Of a stretch of 35,333 bases of DNA, positions 1 to 10,392 are shown piece by piece. The translations under genes were made by a program, and so were the position numbers. The notes under the pieces are model-generated. The model did no database searches, was not told the origin of the DNA, and saw only the letters and a program-made list of their open reading frames with translations. Source of the stretch: Avibacterium endocarditidis (GTDB taxonomy: Bacteria; Pseudomonadota; Gammaproteobacteria; Enterobacterales; Pasteurellaceae); the NCBI RefSeq assembly GCF_002921145.1, contig NZ_PQVI01000018.1, positions 1 through 35,333 on the forward strand. Direction: 5' to 3'. Numbering within the stretch: position 1 is the stretch's first letter; each line of letters opens with the position of its first letter.

Positions 1-46
1 TTTTGACAGCAAATCAAAAAGTTAGGCTTTTATGCTTTTAAGGAAA

Positions 47-1039
47 TTAAAGAATGTTAGCAAACTCTTCCATTACAGATTTAGGCCATACGCTCGATTG
101 CACTTCACCAATGTGTTTTTTGTGCAACAATAACATCGCTAAGCGAGATTGACCGATACCGCCGCCGATAGAAAGGGGTAAGCGACCGTTTACTAAATCT
201 TGGTGCCAGTCAAATTGTAGGCGATCTTCATCACCTGTAATGGCAAGCTGTTTGCGTAAAGCGGTTTCATCTACACGGATACCCATTGAAGAAAGCTCAA
301 AAGCACGCTCTAAGGTTGGGTTCCAAACTAAAATATCGCCGTTTAAGCCTTTGTATTCGCCCTCAGAAACGGTTGTCCAGTCATCATAGTCTGGCGCACG
401 TTTGTCGTGTGGCTTACCGTCTGATAATTCACCACCGATACCAATTAAGAACACCGCACCGTATTCTTTACAAATCGCGTTTTCACGTTCTTTGTCGTTC
501 ATTCCTGGGTAGCGTTTCACTAAATCTTCACTGTGAATGAAAGTGATTTCCTGCGGTAAGAAACGTGTTAAACCGAATTTTTCACTTACTGCCGCTTCTG
601 TTTCTAAGATTGCTTGATAAATTTCACGCACGGTTTCTTTTAAATAGTCTAGGTTACGGCGACCTGCAGGGATCACTTTTTCCCAATCCCATTGATCAAC
701 ATACACAGAGTGTGTTTGGTCAAGGCTATCTTCATCTGGACGAAGTGCTTTCATATGTACAAATAAGCCTTCTCCCTCGGCAAAACCAAAACGAGCAAGG
801 GTATGGCGTTTCCATTTGGCTAAAGAATGAACCACTTCAAAGGTGGCATCTGTGATCTGTTTCACATTTACTTGCACTGCCTTCTCTGTTCCTGAAAGAT
901 TATCTTGAATACCATTGCCTACTTGGCTTAGGATAGGGCCCTGAACTTCTACAAGACCTAAATGTTCCAAAAGTTTTTGGGTAAAGGTGTTTTTAGCAAA
1001 GCTAATTTCTTGTTGTTGTAAAATAAATGATTTTTCCAT
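47..1039 (-). CDS. asnA: Aspartate--ammonia ligase (asparagine synthetase A)
   Basis: This cytoplasmic enzyme makes asparagine from aspartate, ammonia and ATP. The protein from [17 protein letters not shown] is 330 residues, the usual AsnA length, and runs through the class-II-synthetase-like core to the C-terminal motif [14 protein letters not shown]. An in-frame upstream ATG at 1120 would add 27 residues unlike the family, so the start at 1039 is chosen. It is divergent from asnC with about 160 bp between, the arrangement seen in E. coli and H. influenzae, where AsnC activates asnA according to asparagine level. That regulation is inferred here from the layout. Confidence 0.96.
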   Translation of the reverse strand: MEKSFILQQQEISFAKNTFTQKLLEHLGLVEVQGPILSQVGNGIQDNLSGTEKAVQVNVKQITDATFEVVHSLAKWKRHTLARFGFAEGEGLFVHMKALRPDEDSLDQTHSVYVDQWDWEKVIPAGRRNLDYLKETVREIYQAILETEAAVSEKFGLTRFLPQEITFIHSEDLVKRYPGMNDKERENAICKEYGAVFLIGIGGELSDGKPHDKRAPDYDDWTTVSEGEYKGLNGDILVWNPTLERAFELSSMGIRVDETALRKQLAITGDEDRLQFDWHQDLVNGRLPLSIGGGIGQSRLAMLLLHKKHIGEVQSSVWPKSVMEEFANIL

Positions 1040-1162
1040 TGTATGAACCTTGTTTATTACTGGTTTTGATTTTCGTTGCATATTATTTAATGATATGAGA
1101 GCAAAATTCAACACCCACAAACAAAAATAAGATCGAAAATGGTTTTTCCATAAAAAAGTGGC

Positions 1163-1168
1163 TATAAT
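1163..1168 (+). promoter_or_regulatory. Candidate -10 element of asnC
   Basis: A perfect TATAAT lies 31 bases before the asnC start in the asnA/asnC divergent gap. No convincing -35 hexamer sits at the right distance, as would be acceptable for a regulated promoter. AsnC autoregulation is known in E. coli; no operator was identified here. Confidence 0.4.
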
Positions 1169-1199
1169 TTTAAATCAAATTTAATTTTGGAAAGAGAAA

Positions 1200-1652
1200 A
1201 TGCACAATATTGATAACTTAGATAAACAAATCCTGCGTGTGTTGATTAAAGATGCACGCACCCCTTACGCAGAAATGGCGAAAAATTTTGGCGTAAGCCC
1301 TGGGACAATTCACGTTCGTGTAGAAAAAATGCGTCAAGCGGGTATTATTCAAGGCACAAAGATCCGCATCGATCAGCGTAAACTAGGCTATGATGTCTGT
1401 TGTTTCATTGGCATTATTCTCAAAAGCGCGAAAGATTACGATAAGGTGATCGCGAAATTAGAAAAATTTGAAGAAGTGGTGGAAGCTTATTACACCACGG
1501 GGAATTATTCCATTTTTATTAAGGTGATGACCCACACCATTGCGGAGCTTCATTCCGTACTCGCAACCAAAATTCAGTTGATTGATGAAATTCAATCTAC
1601 CGAAACCTTGATTTCAATGCAAAATCCAATTTTGCGTGATATTACTCCATAA
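1200..1652 (+). CDS. asnC: Transcriptional regulator AsnC (Lrp/AsnC family)
   Basis: A 150-residue Lrp/AsnC-family regulator. The N-terminal helix-turn-helix covers about residues 5-60 ([24 protein letters not shown]...). The C-terminal RAM ligand-binding domain follows ([18 protein letters not shown], then the ST-ETLIS-QNPI ending). The length and the divergent asnA neighbour identify it as AsnC rather than Lrp. In E. coli it activates asnA when asparagine is low. udp starts only 32 bp after its stop, so the two may share a transcript. Confidence 0.95.
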   Translation: MHNIDNLDKQILRVLIKDARTPYAEMAKNFGVSPGTIHVRVEKMRQAGIIQGTKIRIDQRKLGYDVCCFIGIILKSAKDYDKVIAKLEKFEEVVEAYYTTGNYSIFIKVMTHTIAELHSVLATKIQLIDEIQSTETLISMQNPILRDITP

Positions 1653-1684
1653 CTCATTCATTTATAACTAAAATAGGAGTCATT

Positions 1685-2443
1685 ATGTCTGATGTATTTC
1701 ACTTAGGCTTAACGAAAGCAATGTTAGATGGCGCGCAACTTGCCATTGTTCCCGGTGCGCCAGAACGTGTTGAACGTATTGCTCGTTTATTGGACAATCC
1801 AAAATTTTTAGCCGCGACCAGAGAATTTACTTCTTGGCTTGGCTATCTTAATGGCAAGGCCGTGGTGGTTTGTTCCACAGGGATTGGTGGGCCTTCGGTT
1901 TCTATTGCTGTGGAAGAATTGGCGCAATTAGGCGTGCGCACTTTCCTACGCATTGGCACAACAGGGGCAATTCAGCCGCATATTAATGTGGGTGATATTT
2001 TGATCACTACAGGTGCGGTGCGTTTAGATGGGGCAAGCCGTCATTTCGCGCCATTAGAATATCCAGCGGTAGCGGACTTTACTTGCACTTCAATGCTTCA
2101 CAAAGCGGCATTAGAAAATGATAAAGCGAAAGTGCATATTGGTATCACCGCATCATCAGATACGTTCTACCCAGGGCAAGAGCGCTACGACACTTACACT
2201 GGCAAAATTTATCGCCACTATCAAGGTTCATTAAAACAATGGCAAGAGCTAAATGTAATGAACTACGAAATGGAAAGTGCCACCTTATTTACTATGTGTT
2301 CTGCTTTAGGCTTGCGTGCTGGTATGGTGGCTGGTGCGATTGTAAACCGCACACAACAAGAAATCCCAAATGAAGAAACCATTCATCAAACCGAGCAAAA
2401 CGCCATTGATATTGTGGTGAAAGCGGCGGCATTATTGGTTTAA
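1685..2443 (+). CDS. udp: Uridine phosphorylase
   Basis: Cytoplasmic pyrimidine-salvage enzyme that splits uridine with phosphate into uracil and ribose-1-phosphate. The 252-residue protein matches the family length. It shows the nucleoside-phosphorylase features [12 protein letters not shown] (phosphate-site loop), [26 protein letters not shown] and [10 protein letters not shown] (ribose/base-site Glu-Met-Glu). A good ribosome site, TAGGAG, precedes the ATG. It follows asnC closely and ends just before an inverted uptake-signal pair that probably acts as its terminator. Confidence 0.96.
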   Translation: MSDVFHLGLTKAMLDGAQLAIVPGAPERVERIARLLDNPKFLAATREFTSWLGYLNGKAVVVCSTGIGGPSVSIAVEELAQLGVRTFLRIGTTGAIQPHINVGDILITTGAVRLDGASRHFAPLEYPAVADFTCTSMLHKAALENDKAKVHIGITASSDTFYPGQERYDTYTGKIYRHYQGSLKQWQELNVMNYEMESATLFTMCSALGLRAGMVAGAIVNRTQQEIPNEETIHQTEQNAIDIVVKAAALLV

Positions 2444-2455
2444 TGTTAGAAAAAG

Positions 2456-2497
2456 AAAGTGCGGTGGAATTTTTACGAATTTTTTACCGCACTTTTT
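2456..2497 (+). terminator. Inverted uptake-signal pair acting as terminator after udp
   Basis: AAAGTGCGGT (2456-2465) and its reverse complement ACCGCACTTT (2486-2495) form a 10-bp stem 12 bases after the udp stop, followed by a T run. Inverted uptake-signal pairs downstream of genes are a known source of terminators in Pasteurellaceae. Confidence 0.75.
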
Positions 2498-2858
2498 ACT
2501 TAACGCTCTAAAATCAAGCATAACAATCATTATGGATTTTATGCCTTTTTATCCGATTATTTCACCCCGCCAATCAACAAAAGATTGCAATTTCACCCAT
2601 AAATCGTAAAATCCCTTTGTTCGTTGAACAGCTATATCGCAAGTATTGTGTATAGGAAATGATCAAACTGTTTTCAATTCTGGTTTTCATCGTTATACCA
2701 TTCTTGCCGTTTTCAATTTCTCTTAAGGATTTAAGGAAGGTTAGAAATTTGGCAATTATTTGACGCAACGCGTTTTCTCTCGCCTGATTCCTATAAGGTA
2801 GCCCATTTTTTACTGAATGGCGTAACCTTGCAATCCCTTTTGTAAACAGGAGTTTTCT
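2498..2858. other. Intergenic region between udp and the transglutaminase-like gene
   Basis: About 360 bases with no supported gene. A 64-codon minus-strand frame at 2574-2768 has no recognisable family signature and no ribosome site I trust. The stretch just before 2859 carries the AGGAG ribosome site of the next gene. I see no convincing promoter or RNA. Confidence 0.5.
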
Positions 2859-3992
2859 ATGAAAAAAACGATTTTTACCACCGCACTTTTTACCACCGCA
2901 CTTTTTACCAGCTCACTTTTCGCAGCGGCAACGTTAGCCAATGCGCAAACGGTGGCAAATCCTAACACCACTACGCACACTTACGAATTTACGCAAACCT
3001 ATGATTTACAAGTGCCAAAAGGCTCATCAGGAACAACAAATTTGTGGGTACCATTGCCTTTTAGTAACGACTATCAAACGGTGAAATCCATCACATTTGA
3101 TGGCAATTATCAACAGGCTTACATCACAGAAAATAATCAATATAGTGCTAGTACATTATTTGCCACTTGGACACCAGAAGCACAAAAACGCAATTTAACC
3201 GTTACGCTGGTTGTGGAAACCCAAGATCGTGAACCGAAGAAACTGGGCTTATTGAAAGATTATCAAGCGCCAGAAAAAATAGAATATGGCGTTGATGTGC
3301 AACCTTATTTACAGCCAACAAAACATATTAAAATTGACGGGATCGTGAAAGAATATGCCGATAAAATTGTAGGAAATGAAACAAATCCGCTCAAAAAAGC
3401 AGAACGTATTCATCAATGGATTGTGGCAAATATGGAGCGTGATAATTCCGTATTAGGCTGTGGCGATGGTGATGTGGAAAAAATCCTAACAACAGGCGTG
3501 TTAAAAGGAAAATGCACGGATATTAATTCTGTATTTGTTGCTTTAGCGCGTGCTTCTGGTATTCCCGCTCGCGAAGTGTTCGGTATTCGTTTAGGAGAGG
3601 CGGTGAAAATGGGCAAATATTCTAAATCCGCGTTTGGTAGCGCCAAAAACAAAATTGCCAATGAAAATGGCGGACAACATTGTCGTGCGGAATTTTATCT
3701 AGCAGGTTTTGGCTGGGTTCCTGTAGATTCCGCGGACGTGGCAAAATATCGCCTAACAGAGAAAAAAGCAGTGGCAGATAGCGATACCCAAGCAGTTTCA
3801 GATTATTTATTCGGAAATTGGGAAGGCAACTGGATGGGCTTTAATCACGCACGCGATTTCACTCTTTACCCAACGCCTGAACTCGCGCCAATCAATAATT
3901 TTGGTTATCCTTATGCAGAAGTGGGCGGCGATCCATTAAATTCCTTTGATGCAAAAGAATTTGGTTATGAATTTATCTCGCAGCAACGCTAA
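2859..3992 (+). CDS. Secreted transglutaminase-like (papain-fold) protein
   Basis: A 377-residue exported protein. The signal peptide covers about residues 1-29 (lysines at 2-3, a hydrophobic stretch, and a likely cut after ANA). The C-terminal half is a transglutaminase-like core with the usual triad: Cys219 in [10 protein letters not shown], His274 in GGQHCRAEF and Asp290 in VPVDSADV. The N-terminal half looks like a beta-rich domain. Proteins of this fold are often proteases, amidases or structural relatives, so the substrate is unknown. The reading frame overlaps the following MerT-like gene, suggesting one transcript. The signal-peptide DNA is made of tandem uptake-signal-like units. Confidence 0.85.
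   Translation: MKKTIFTTALFTTALFTSSLFAAATLANAQTVANPNTTTHTYEFTQTYDLQVPKGSSGTTNLWVPLPFSNDYQTVKSITFDGNYQQAYITENNQYSASTLFATWTPEAQKRNLTVTLVVETQDREPKKLGLLKDYQAPEKIEYGVDVQPYLQPTKHIKIDGIVKEYADKIVGNETNPLKKAERIHQWIVANMERDNSVLGCGDGDVEKILTTGVLKGKCTDINSVFVALARASGIPAREVFGIRLGEAVKMGKYSKSAFGSAKNKIANENGGQHCRAEFYLAGFGWVPVDSADVAKYRLTEKKAVADSDTQAVSDYLFGNWEGNWMGFNHARDFTLYPTPELAPINNFGYPYAEVGGDPLNSFDAKEFGYEFISQQR
2872..2916 (+). repeat. Three tandem 15-bp uptake-signal units inside a signal peptide
   Basis: Units 2872-2886 and 2887-2901 are identical (TTTTTACCACCGCAC). Unit 2902-2916 differs at two positions. The first two contain the uptake signal ACCGCACTT across the junctions. They encode [10 protein letters not shown] and FTSSL, which form the hydrophobic core of the signal peptide. 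Confidence 0.9.
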
Positions 3993-4299
3993 TCCGAAAG
4001 GCGGAAATGCCAAATTTTGGGCGATATGTACCACTGCAGTGAGTGCTGCGGTGGCATCGACACTCTGCTGTATTGCGCCATTGTTGTATCTGTTATTTGG
4101 AATTTCTAGCACTTGGCTAGTGAGCTTAAATCAGCTGGCATTTTTGCAAATTCCAATGCTCGTGATTTCTCTCATCGCATTTGGCTATGGCTTTTGGCTG
4201 CTGAATTTCTCAGGAAAAGTGATTTGTAGCCAATATCTCTCACGCCGTACATTGCAAATTTTATATTGGCTAATGGCGCTGATTATTCTCTTTTCTTAA
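3967..4299 (+). CDS. MerT-like membrane metal transporter
   Basis: A small inner-membrane protein of 110 residues with about three hydrophobic segments. The MerT hallmark is present: a vicinal Cys pair in the first helix ([15 protein letters not shown]). A third cysteine lies in the loop VICSQ. MerT passes mercuric ions from periplasmic MerP to the cytoplasm in mer operons. No merA, merB or merR is seen here, so the metal and purpose are open. An alternative ATG at 3946 would add 7 residues. Either start overlaps the end of the transglutaminase-like gene. A similar MerT/MerP pair without merA occurs in Haemophilus, as I recall. Confidence 0.75.
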   Translation: MNLSRSNANPKGGNAKFWAICTTAVSAAVASTLCCIAPLLYLLFGISSTWLVSLNQLAFLQIPMLVISLIAFGYGFWLLNFSGKVICSQYLSRRTLQILYWLMALIILFS

Positions 4300-4339
4300 C
4301 TTATCCCTATGTTTTACCTTATATTTTGGATTATTTAGA

Positions 4340-4613
4340 ATGAAAAAAATTTTACCTTTTTTTGACCGCACTTAGTTTTTCATTGCCAAGTCTTGCCGCA
4401 GAACGCAAGGTTACGTTGCATATTGAAGAAATGAATTGCCAGCTTTGCGTTTATTTAGTCAATAAAGAATTACGCAACATTGATGGCGTGCAATCGACCA
4501 AAGCGAATTTTAATTCACGTTTGGTGAATGTGGTGGCTGACGAGAAAGTGAGTGATGAAATGCTCATTCAAGCTATTGATAAGTTGCATTATCACGCAGT
4601 AGTACAAAAATAA
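4340..4613 (+). pseudogene. MerP-like periplasmic heavy-metal-binding protein (frameshifted in signal peptide as sequenced)
   Basis: The mature part (AERKVTLHIEEMNCQLCVYL...) is a heavy-metal-associated (HMA) domain with the metal-binding CxxC written NCQLC. The natural start is the ATG at 4340. It opens MKKILPFF, then a run of seven T (4357-4363) shifts the frame and gives a stop at 4373. Six T would give an uninterrupted MKKILPFLTALSFSLPSLAAERK, a normal signal peptide, and a 90-residue protein. The only in-frame start for the rest is a TTG at 4362 with no ribosome site. The uptake signal ACCGCACTT lies right after the T run. It is the presumed periplasmic partner of the MerT-like protein 40 bp upstream. 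Confidence 0.75.
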
Positions 4614-4645
4614 ATGTAACTCTCGCAATTCTCACAATATAGAAA

Positions 4646-4681
4646 AAAGGCTTAAAACCTTATCACGGGTTTTAAGCCTTT
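4646..4681. terminator. Bidirectional terminator between merP-like gene and the YjgR-type ATPase
   Basis: A perfect 14-bp inverted repeat, AAAGGCTTAAAACC (4646-4659) and its complement (4668-4681), with an 8-base loop. It lies between two convergent genes and can serve both. Confidence 0.85.
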
Positions 4682-4700
4682 CACGATGTAAATTAAAATC

Positions 4701-6200
4701 TTATTTCTTCAACGCCCCTAAAATCCCGCGCATAATTTGCTTGGTGATTTGGTTGCGAATGTTGCGTCCGACCGATTTCGCCACGCTGCTCACCACTTGT
4801 TCGGTAACACTCAGTTGTTCGCCACGTTTTTTCTTGCCAAACAACATTCGGCTAAGGCTTCCCATAAAGCCGTTTTCTTCTTCCTCTTGGGCTTGTTCCG
4901 CTTGTTTTTGTGCGACAGCAGCCAGATCTGCCTGCTCTTGTAACATTTCAAAGGCGGAAACATTATCCACATAATTATTGTAATAAGGGTAAAGATCATC
5001 ATCTTTCACCCATTGGTTGCGCTGTTCAGCAGAAATCGGTTTAAGCTGACTTTTTGGTGGATAAATATAAGCAATTTCCACTGGTGATGGCATTCCTTTT
5101 TCGTCAAGGAAAGACACCAAAGCCTGCCCCACGCCCAAGGTTGAAATGGTTTCCACCACATTCACTTTTGGATTGGTGCGGAACGTTTCAGCCGCCGATT
5201 TCACGGCTTTTTGATCGCGTGGCGTAAAAGCGCGCAAAGCGTGTTGCACACGGTTTCCTAGCTGCCCCAGCACCGTATCGGGCAAATCTAATGGATTTTG
5301 TGTAACGAAATAAATCCCAACGCCTTTCGAACGAATCAAGCGCACCACTTGCTCCACTTTATCCACCAACGCGGCTGGCGCGCCATCAAATAATAAGTGC
5401 GCTTCATCAAAGAACATCACAAATTTTGGTTTATCAGGATCGCCCACTTCAGGCAGTTGCTCGAATAACTCCGCCATTAACCAAAGCAAAAACGCACTAT
5501 ACATTTTTGGTGAATTAATTAATTTTTCTGAATTTAAGACGTTGATCACGCCACGTCCATCACGGGTTTGTAACCAATCATCAAGGTTTAAAGCAGGCTC
5601 GCCAAACAATTTACTTGCGCCCTCGTTTTCTAAGGCTAGTAAGGCACGCTGAATTGCCCCCACACTGGCGGCGGACACATTACCATATTCCAATTGGAAG
5701 TTTTTGGCATTTTCTGCCACATATTTCAGCATTGCACGCAGATCTTTCAGATCGATCAGCAACAAGCCTTTATCGTCCGCCACGCGAAATACCAAATTAA
5801 GCAACCCCTCTTGCGTGGCGTTGAGATTCAATAAACGAGAAAGCAACAATGGCCCCATTTCAGAAATGGTGGTACGCAATGGAATCCCGGTTTCGCCAAA
5901 CACGTCCCAGAAAGAAACAGGATAACCTTGCAAATAGCTTTCGCCACCTAGGTGAAATTGTTCAATGCGCTCTGCCACTTTGCCTTGGAATTCCCCAGCT
6001 TTTACCAAGCCCGACAAATCCCCTTTCACGTCCACCAAAAACACTGGCACCCCATCATCGCTAAATGCCTCCGCCATTTTGCGTAAGGTAACGGTTTTCC
6101 CTGTCCCGGTTGCCCCGGCGATTAAACCGTGGCGGTTTGCCATTTTGGCGGTTAATCCTAAAACGTCGCCTTGTTCCGTTTGTGCTAATGAATATTGCAT
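4701..6200 (-). CDS. HerA/YjgR-type ATPase (DUF853 family)
   Basis: A 499-residue cytoplasmic P-loop ATPase of the helicase-HerA-like C-terminal (DUF853, E. coli YjgR) family. Walker A is GATGTGKT near residues 29-36. Walker B is FVMFFDEAHLLF. An arginine-containing segment TPRDQKAVKSAAETFR follows. The C-terminal 90 residues are Gln/Glu-rich and then basic, typical of this family. Its biochemical role is not settled; relatives act as DNA-translocating pumps. It is a single gene with its own convergent terminator downstream. The start at MQYSLAQ is the first ATG of the conserved N terminus. Confidence 0.88.
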   Translation of the reverse strand: MQYSLAQTEQGDVLGLTAKMANRHGLIAGATGTGKTVTLRKMAEAFSDDGVPVFLVDVKGDLSGLVKAGEFQGKVAERIEQFHLGGESYLQGYPVSFWDVFGETGIPLRTTISEMGPLLLSRLLNLNATQEGLLNLVFRVADDKGLLLIDLKDLRAMLKYVAENAKNFQLEYGNVSAASVGAIQRALLALENEGASKLFGEPALNLDDWLQTRDGRGVINVLNSEKLINSPKMYSAFLLWLMAELFEQLPEVGDPDKPKFVMFFDEAHLLFDGAPAALVDKVEQVVRLIRSKGVGIYFVTQNPLDLPDTVLGQLGNRVQHALRAFTPRDQKAVKSAAETFRTNPKVNVVETISTLGVGQALVSFLDEKGMPSPVEIAYIYPPKSQLKPISAEQRNQWVKDDDLYPYYNNYVDNVSAFEMLQEQADLAAVAQKQAEQAQEEEENGFMGSLSRMLFGKKKRGEQLSVTEQVVSSVAKSVGRNIRNQITKQIMRGILGALKK

Positions 6201-6377
6201 ATAAGCCTCTGAAATCGATCAAAATGTGGGTGCATAATAAGAAAAAAAAAATAAAATGCGGTCAAAAATTATCACAAATTCTGTACGCCCTATTTTCTTT
6301 TTGGCAAATGAAATCATCAACTTGATGTGATATGCTTAGGCTAATTTGCCAACTACTTGAAGGATCATTGTTGAAAA

Positions 6378-6875
6378 ATGGACGAAAAAACCACCGCACT
6401 TTGTCCTTGCCAATCGGGTAACGCATATCAAGATTGTTGCCAGCCCTTACATCAAAAGCAAAAAATTGCCCAAAGCGCCGAACAATTAATGCGTTCGCGC
6501 TACGCGGCGTTTGTGTTGCAAGATATTGATTATATTGTGGAAACCACCGTACCAAGCCAACAAACATTGCTGGACTATGAAGCATTAAAACAATGGGCGG
6601 CGCAAACCCAGTGGCGGGGCTTAGAGGTGCTAAAACACGATCCTAAATTAGATAAAACCCATAGTGCGGTGGAGTTTAAGGCGAAATTTTTAAGCGCAGA
6701 GGGCGAGCAAATTCATCACGAAAAATCCTTATTTGTAAACGTGGGGGAACGCTGGTATTTTGCCGATCCCACTGTTACCCTGCCTGCAATGAAGCAGCCT
6801 TGTATTTGCGGTTCAGGGAAGAAATTTAAACATTGTTGTGGAGTAATGCTATGTCAGTTTTATGGCGAAAACTAA
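6378..6875 (+). CDS. ychJ: YchJ family zinc-binding protein (UPF0225, SEC-C motifs)
   Basis: A 165-residue protein with a SEC-C zinc motif at each end: [13 protein letters not shown] near residues 9-21 and [13 protein letters not shown] near the C terminus. The middle ([25 protein letters not shown]...) is the NTF2-like domain typical of YchJ. The molecular function is unknown. An uptake signal sits in codons 5-8. The downstream yihY start lies inside its last codons (25-bp overlap), suggesting translational coupling. Confidence 0.9.
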   Translation: MDEKTTALCPCQSGNAYQDCCQPLHQKQKIAQSAEQLMRSRYAAFVLQDIDYIVETTVPSQQTLLDYEALKQWAAQTQWRGLEVLKHDPKLDKTHSAVEFKAKFLSAEGEQIHHEKSLFVNVGERWYFADPTVTLPAMKQPCICGSGKKFKHCCGVMLCQFYGEN

Positions 6876-7714
6876 GCCTCTTTCTCAAGGTGTTTTGGTT
6901 GCGTTTCAATCAAAATAAACTCACCCAAGCGGCGGGCTATCTCACTTACAGCACAATGCTAGCACTTGTACCGCTGATTATGGTGGTATTTTCCATTTTC
7001 TCCGCCTTTCCTGTTTTCAATGAAGTAACGGGCGAGTTGAAACAATTCATCTTTGACAATTTTGCCCCAAACGCCAGCAATATGGTGGGAGAATATATTG
7101 ATCAGTTTGTGAATAATTCTAAACAGATGAGTGCAGTTGGGATCATCAGTTTAATTGTGATTGCTTTAATGCTCATCAATACTATTGACCGCACCCTAAA
7201 CAGCATTTGGCACGATGGCAGTGTCCGTCCAACGGTGTTTTCTTTCGCCATTTACTGGCTGATTTTAACCCTTGGGCCAATTATTATTGCCACCAGTATC
7301 GGAATTAGCACCTATGTAACCTCGTTAGCGAGAGATTTTCTGCAATCTGATTTGAGTTTGCCTTTTGGCTTAAAATTACTTCGCTTTATCCCTTTTATGC
7401 TCACTTGGTTTATTTTCACTTTAATTTATAAAATTGTGCCGAATAAATCTGTCAGCATTAAACATTCTGCTGCTGGAGCGTTGGTCGCTGCGGTGTTCTT
7501 CACCTTGGGCAAACAGGCCTTTGCCTGGTACATCGCCAATTTCCCTTCTTACCAACTGATTTATGGCGCAATGGCAACATTGCCAATTATGTTACTGTGG
7601 ATTCAGCTCAGCTGGATTGCCATTTTGCTCGGCGCGCAACTGGCTGCGGTGCTAGGCGATATGCGTTTATTAAAAAATGGTGAGATTAAATTACAGCAAA
7701 TTGAGGAACAATAA
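6851..7714 (+). CDS. yihY: YihY family inner-membrane protein (UPF0761)
   Basis: A polytopic membrane protein of 287 residues from [11 protein letters not shown]. Conserved features are [28 protein letters not shown], the DRTLNSIW loop, and the closing helices [22 protein letters not shown]. It was once mislabelled ribonuclease BN; the true function is not known. The start at 6851 is preferred over 6833 because GGAG stands at the right distance and the extra residues are not family-like. It overlaps ychJ upstream and dtd by one base (TAATG). Confidence 0.9.
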   Translation: MSVLWRKLSLFLKVFWLRFNQNKLTQAAGYLTYSTMLALVPLIMVVFSIFSAFPVFNEVTGELKQFIFDNFAPNASNMVGEYIDQFVNNSKQMSAVGIISLIVIALMLINTIDRTLNSIWHDGSVRPTVFSFAIYWLILTLGPIIIATSIGISTYVTSLARDFLQSDLSLPFGLKLLRFIPFMLTWFIFTLIYKIVPNKSVSIKHSAAGALVAAVFFTLGKQAFAWYIANFPSYQLIYGAMATLPIMLLWIQLSWIAILLGAQLAAVLGDMRLLKNGEIKLQQIEEQ

Positions 7715-8148
7715 TGATTGCATTAATTCAACGAGTTATCCAAGCTAAAGTAGAAGTCGATGGCAACATCACAGGACAAATTCAGCAAGGTTTGTTAGTG
7801 CTGCTTGGCGTGCAAAAAGAAGATGATGAAAGCAAAGCGGATCGTTTATTAGAGAAAGTGCTGAACTACCGCGTTTTTAGCGATGAACAAGGCAAAATGA
7901 ATTTGAACGTCCAACAAATAAACGGCAAATTGCTGGTGGTTTCCCAATTCACTCTCGCCGCCGACACTCAAAAAGGCCTACGTCCTAGCTTTTCCAACGG
8001 CGCAGCACCACAAAAAGCCGAGCAGCTTTACGATTACTTCGTACAAAAAAGCCAACAACGCATTACCACTGCCACCGGCAAATTCGCCGCTGATATGCAA
8101 GTGAGTTTAACTAATGATGGACCGGTTACGTTTTGGTTGGAGGTGTAA
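7714..8148 (+). CDS. dtd: D-aminoacyl-tRNA deacylase
   Basis: A 144-residue enzyme that removes D-amino acids (and Gly from tRNA-Ala) from mischarged tRNA. The family signatures are present: MIALIQRV at the start, [17 protein letters not shown] containing the catalytic-pocket Thr, and the cross-subunit Gly-cisPro motif GPVTFWLEV at the end. Its ATG overlaps the yihY stop, so ychJ-yihY-dtd look like one operon. Confidence 0.95.
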   Translation: MIALIQRVIQAKVEVDGNITGQIQQGLLVLLGVQKEDDESKADRLLEKVLNYRVFSDEQGKMNLNVQQINGKLLVVSQFTLAADTQKGLRPSFSNGAAPQKAEQLYDYFVQKSQQRITTATGKFAADMQVSLTNDGPVTFWLEV

Positions 8149-8351
8149 GGATTACAAACAGAAAATAGATAAAACTAAAGTGCGGTGCTTTTTCGCTAAG
8201 TTTTTTATTATCTGTTTAATGTATTTTGTGTCTCTGCACCAATTCTCTTTATTGAAACACTAAACCAATAGAAGGTAATTCACTGTCAAATGAAAATAGA
8301 TTTGACGTGAGAGAATAAAATATAGAAAAGAAAAAATCCCTAAAAATTTAT

Positions 8352-8389
8352 ACCGCACTTTATTTATTCTTTTATAACAAAAGTGCGGT
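8352..8389 (+). terminator. Inverted uptake-signal pair downstream of dtd
   Basis: ACCGCACTT (8352-8360) and AAAGTGCGGT (8380-8389) face each other and can form a stem with an AT-rich loop of about 18 bases, followed by CATTTTTT. Confidence 0.55.
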
Positions 8390-8435
8390 CATTTTTTCCA
8401 ATTTTTTCATTCAAAAAAAATCCAAGCAAAACAAA

Positions 8436-8455
8436 AGGGCATCTTTCGATGCCCT
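8436..8455 (-). terminator. Rho-independent terminator of the tufB operon
   Basis: On the minus strand AGGGCATC, loop GAAA, then GATGCCCT followed by TTTTGTTTTG. It lies 43 bases after the tufB stop. Confidence 0.85.
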
Positions 8456-8497
8456 CTCTTAGCTTTTAGCTTTTCTAGTGTTACCTAGCAATCATCA

Positions 8498-9684
<1,187 letters not shown>

Positions 9685-9787
9685 TAAGAGTCCCTCTAGA
9701 TAAACACGGTTATCGATGGTTCAAAATACCACATTAACCAATTGAATTAAGTTTAAACTATTAATAAGAGAAAGGTGAAGTTAAGGC

Positions 9788-9863
9788 TGGTGCTGATAGG
9801 CGGATTTGAACCGCCGACCTCACCCTTACCAAGGGTGCGCTCTACCAACTGAGCTATATCAGC
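9788..9863 (-). tRNA. tRNA-Thr (anticodon GGT)
   Basis: A 76-base cloverleaf with encoded CCA. The acceptor stem GCTGATA/TATCAGC pairs fully, the T loop is GGTTCGAATCC, and the anticodon loop reads CTTGGTA. Last tRNA of the tRNA-tufB operon, equivalent to E. coli thrT. Confidence 0.97.
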
Positions 9864-9867
9864 GCTT

Positions 9868-9942
<75 letters not shown>

Positions 9943-9983
9943 AGTCCTAAATTCATCTGTCCCATCAGAATTCATCTAAAAAA

Positions 9984-10068
9984 TGGTGGAGGGAGAAGGA
10001 TTCGAACCTTCGAAGGCTGAGCCGGCAGATTTACAGTCTGCTCCCTTTGGCCGCTCGGGAATCCCTCC
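9984..10068 (-). tRNA. tRNA-Tyr (anticodon GTA)
   Basis: An 85-base class II tRNA with a long variable arm and encoded CCA. The acceptor 5' strand is GGAGGGA and the anticodon stem-loop CAGACTGTAAATCTG. Equivalent to E. coli tyrU. Confidence 0.97.
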
Positions 10069-10102
10069 GCACTAAATGAATGAACTTGACTACGATTGGT
10101 TA

Positions 10103-10178
<76 letters not shown>

Positions 10179-10198
10179 GTCGTAAGCAAGTGAGGCGT

Positions 10199-10226
10199 AT
10201 TATAGGGAAATTTTTATCACTGACAA
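10199..10226 (-). promoter_or_regulatory. Sigma-70 promoter of the tRNA-tufB operon
   Basis: On the minus strand: -35 TTGTCA (10221-10226), a 16-base spacer, and -10 TATAAT (10199-10204). A GC-rich stretch (ACGCCTC) follows, as in stringently controlled stable-RNA promoters, and the first tRNA begins 20 bases after the -10 element. Confidence 0.85.
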
Positions 10227-10392
10227 GCGTTTTTTTGAAAAAAAATAGATTTTTTTTATTGTTCGGCTATTTCTCACTCAAAACGCACAAATTTTATAAA
10301 AAAAGTGCCAATTTATTCTAAATTTCGCTAATCATAAGCAAATTTATAGGGTATATTTCTATTCAACATTCTATAAATATGAAGACAACATT

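Larger units (their letters stand above)
8149..8497. other. Convergent intergenic region between dtd and tufB
   Basis: About 350 bases without a gene. It holds a lone uptake signal near 8179, an inverted uptake-signal pair at 8352-8389 (a likely terminator for the dtd operon), and the tufB terminator at 8436-8455. Nothing else is recognised. Confidence 0.7.

Noticed and set aside
2574..2768. 64-codon minus-strand frame in the udp to transglutaminase gap
   Set aside because: No family resemblance, no good start context, and its composition is like non-coding DNA.
3946..4613. Full mercury-resistance operon
   Set aside because: Only MerT-like and MerP-like genes are present; no reductase, lyase or MerR regulator lies within the window.
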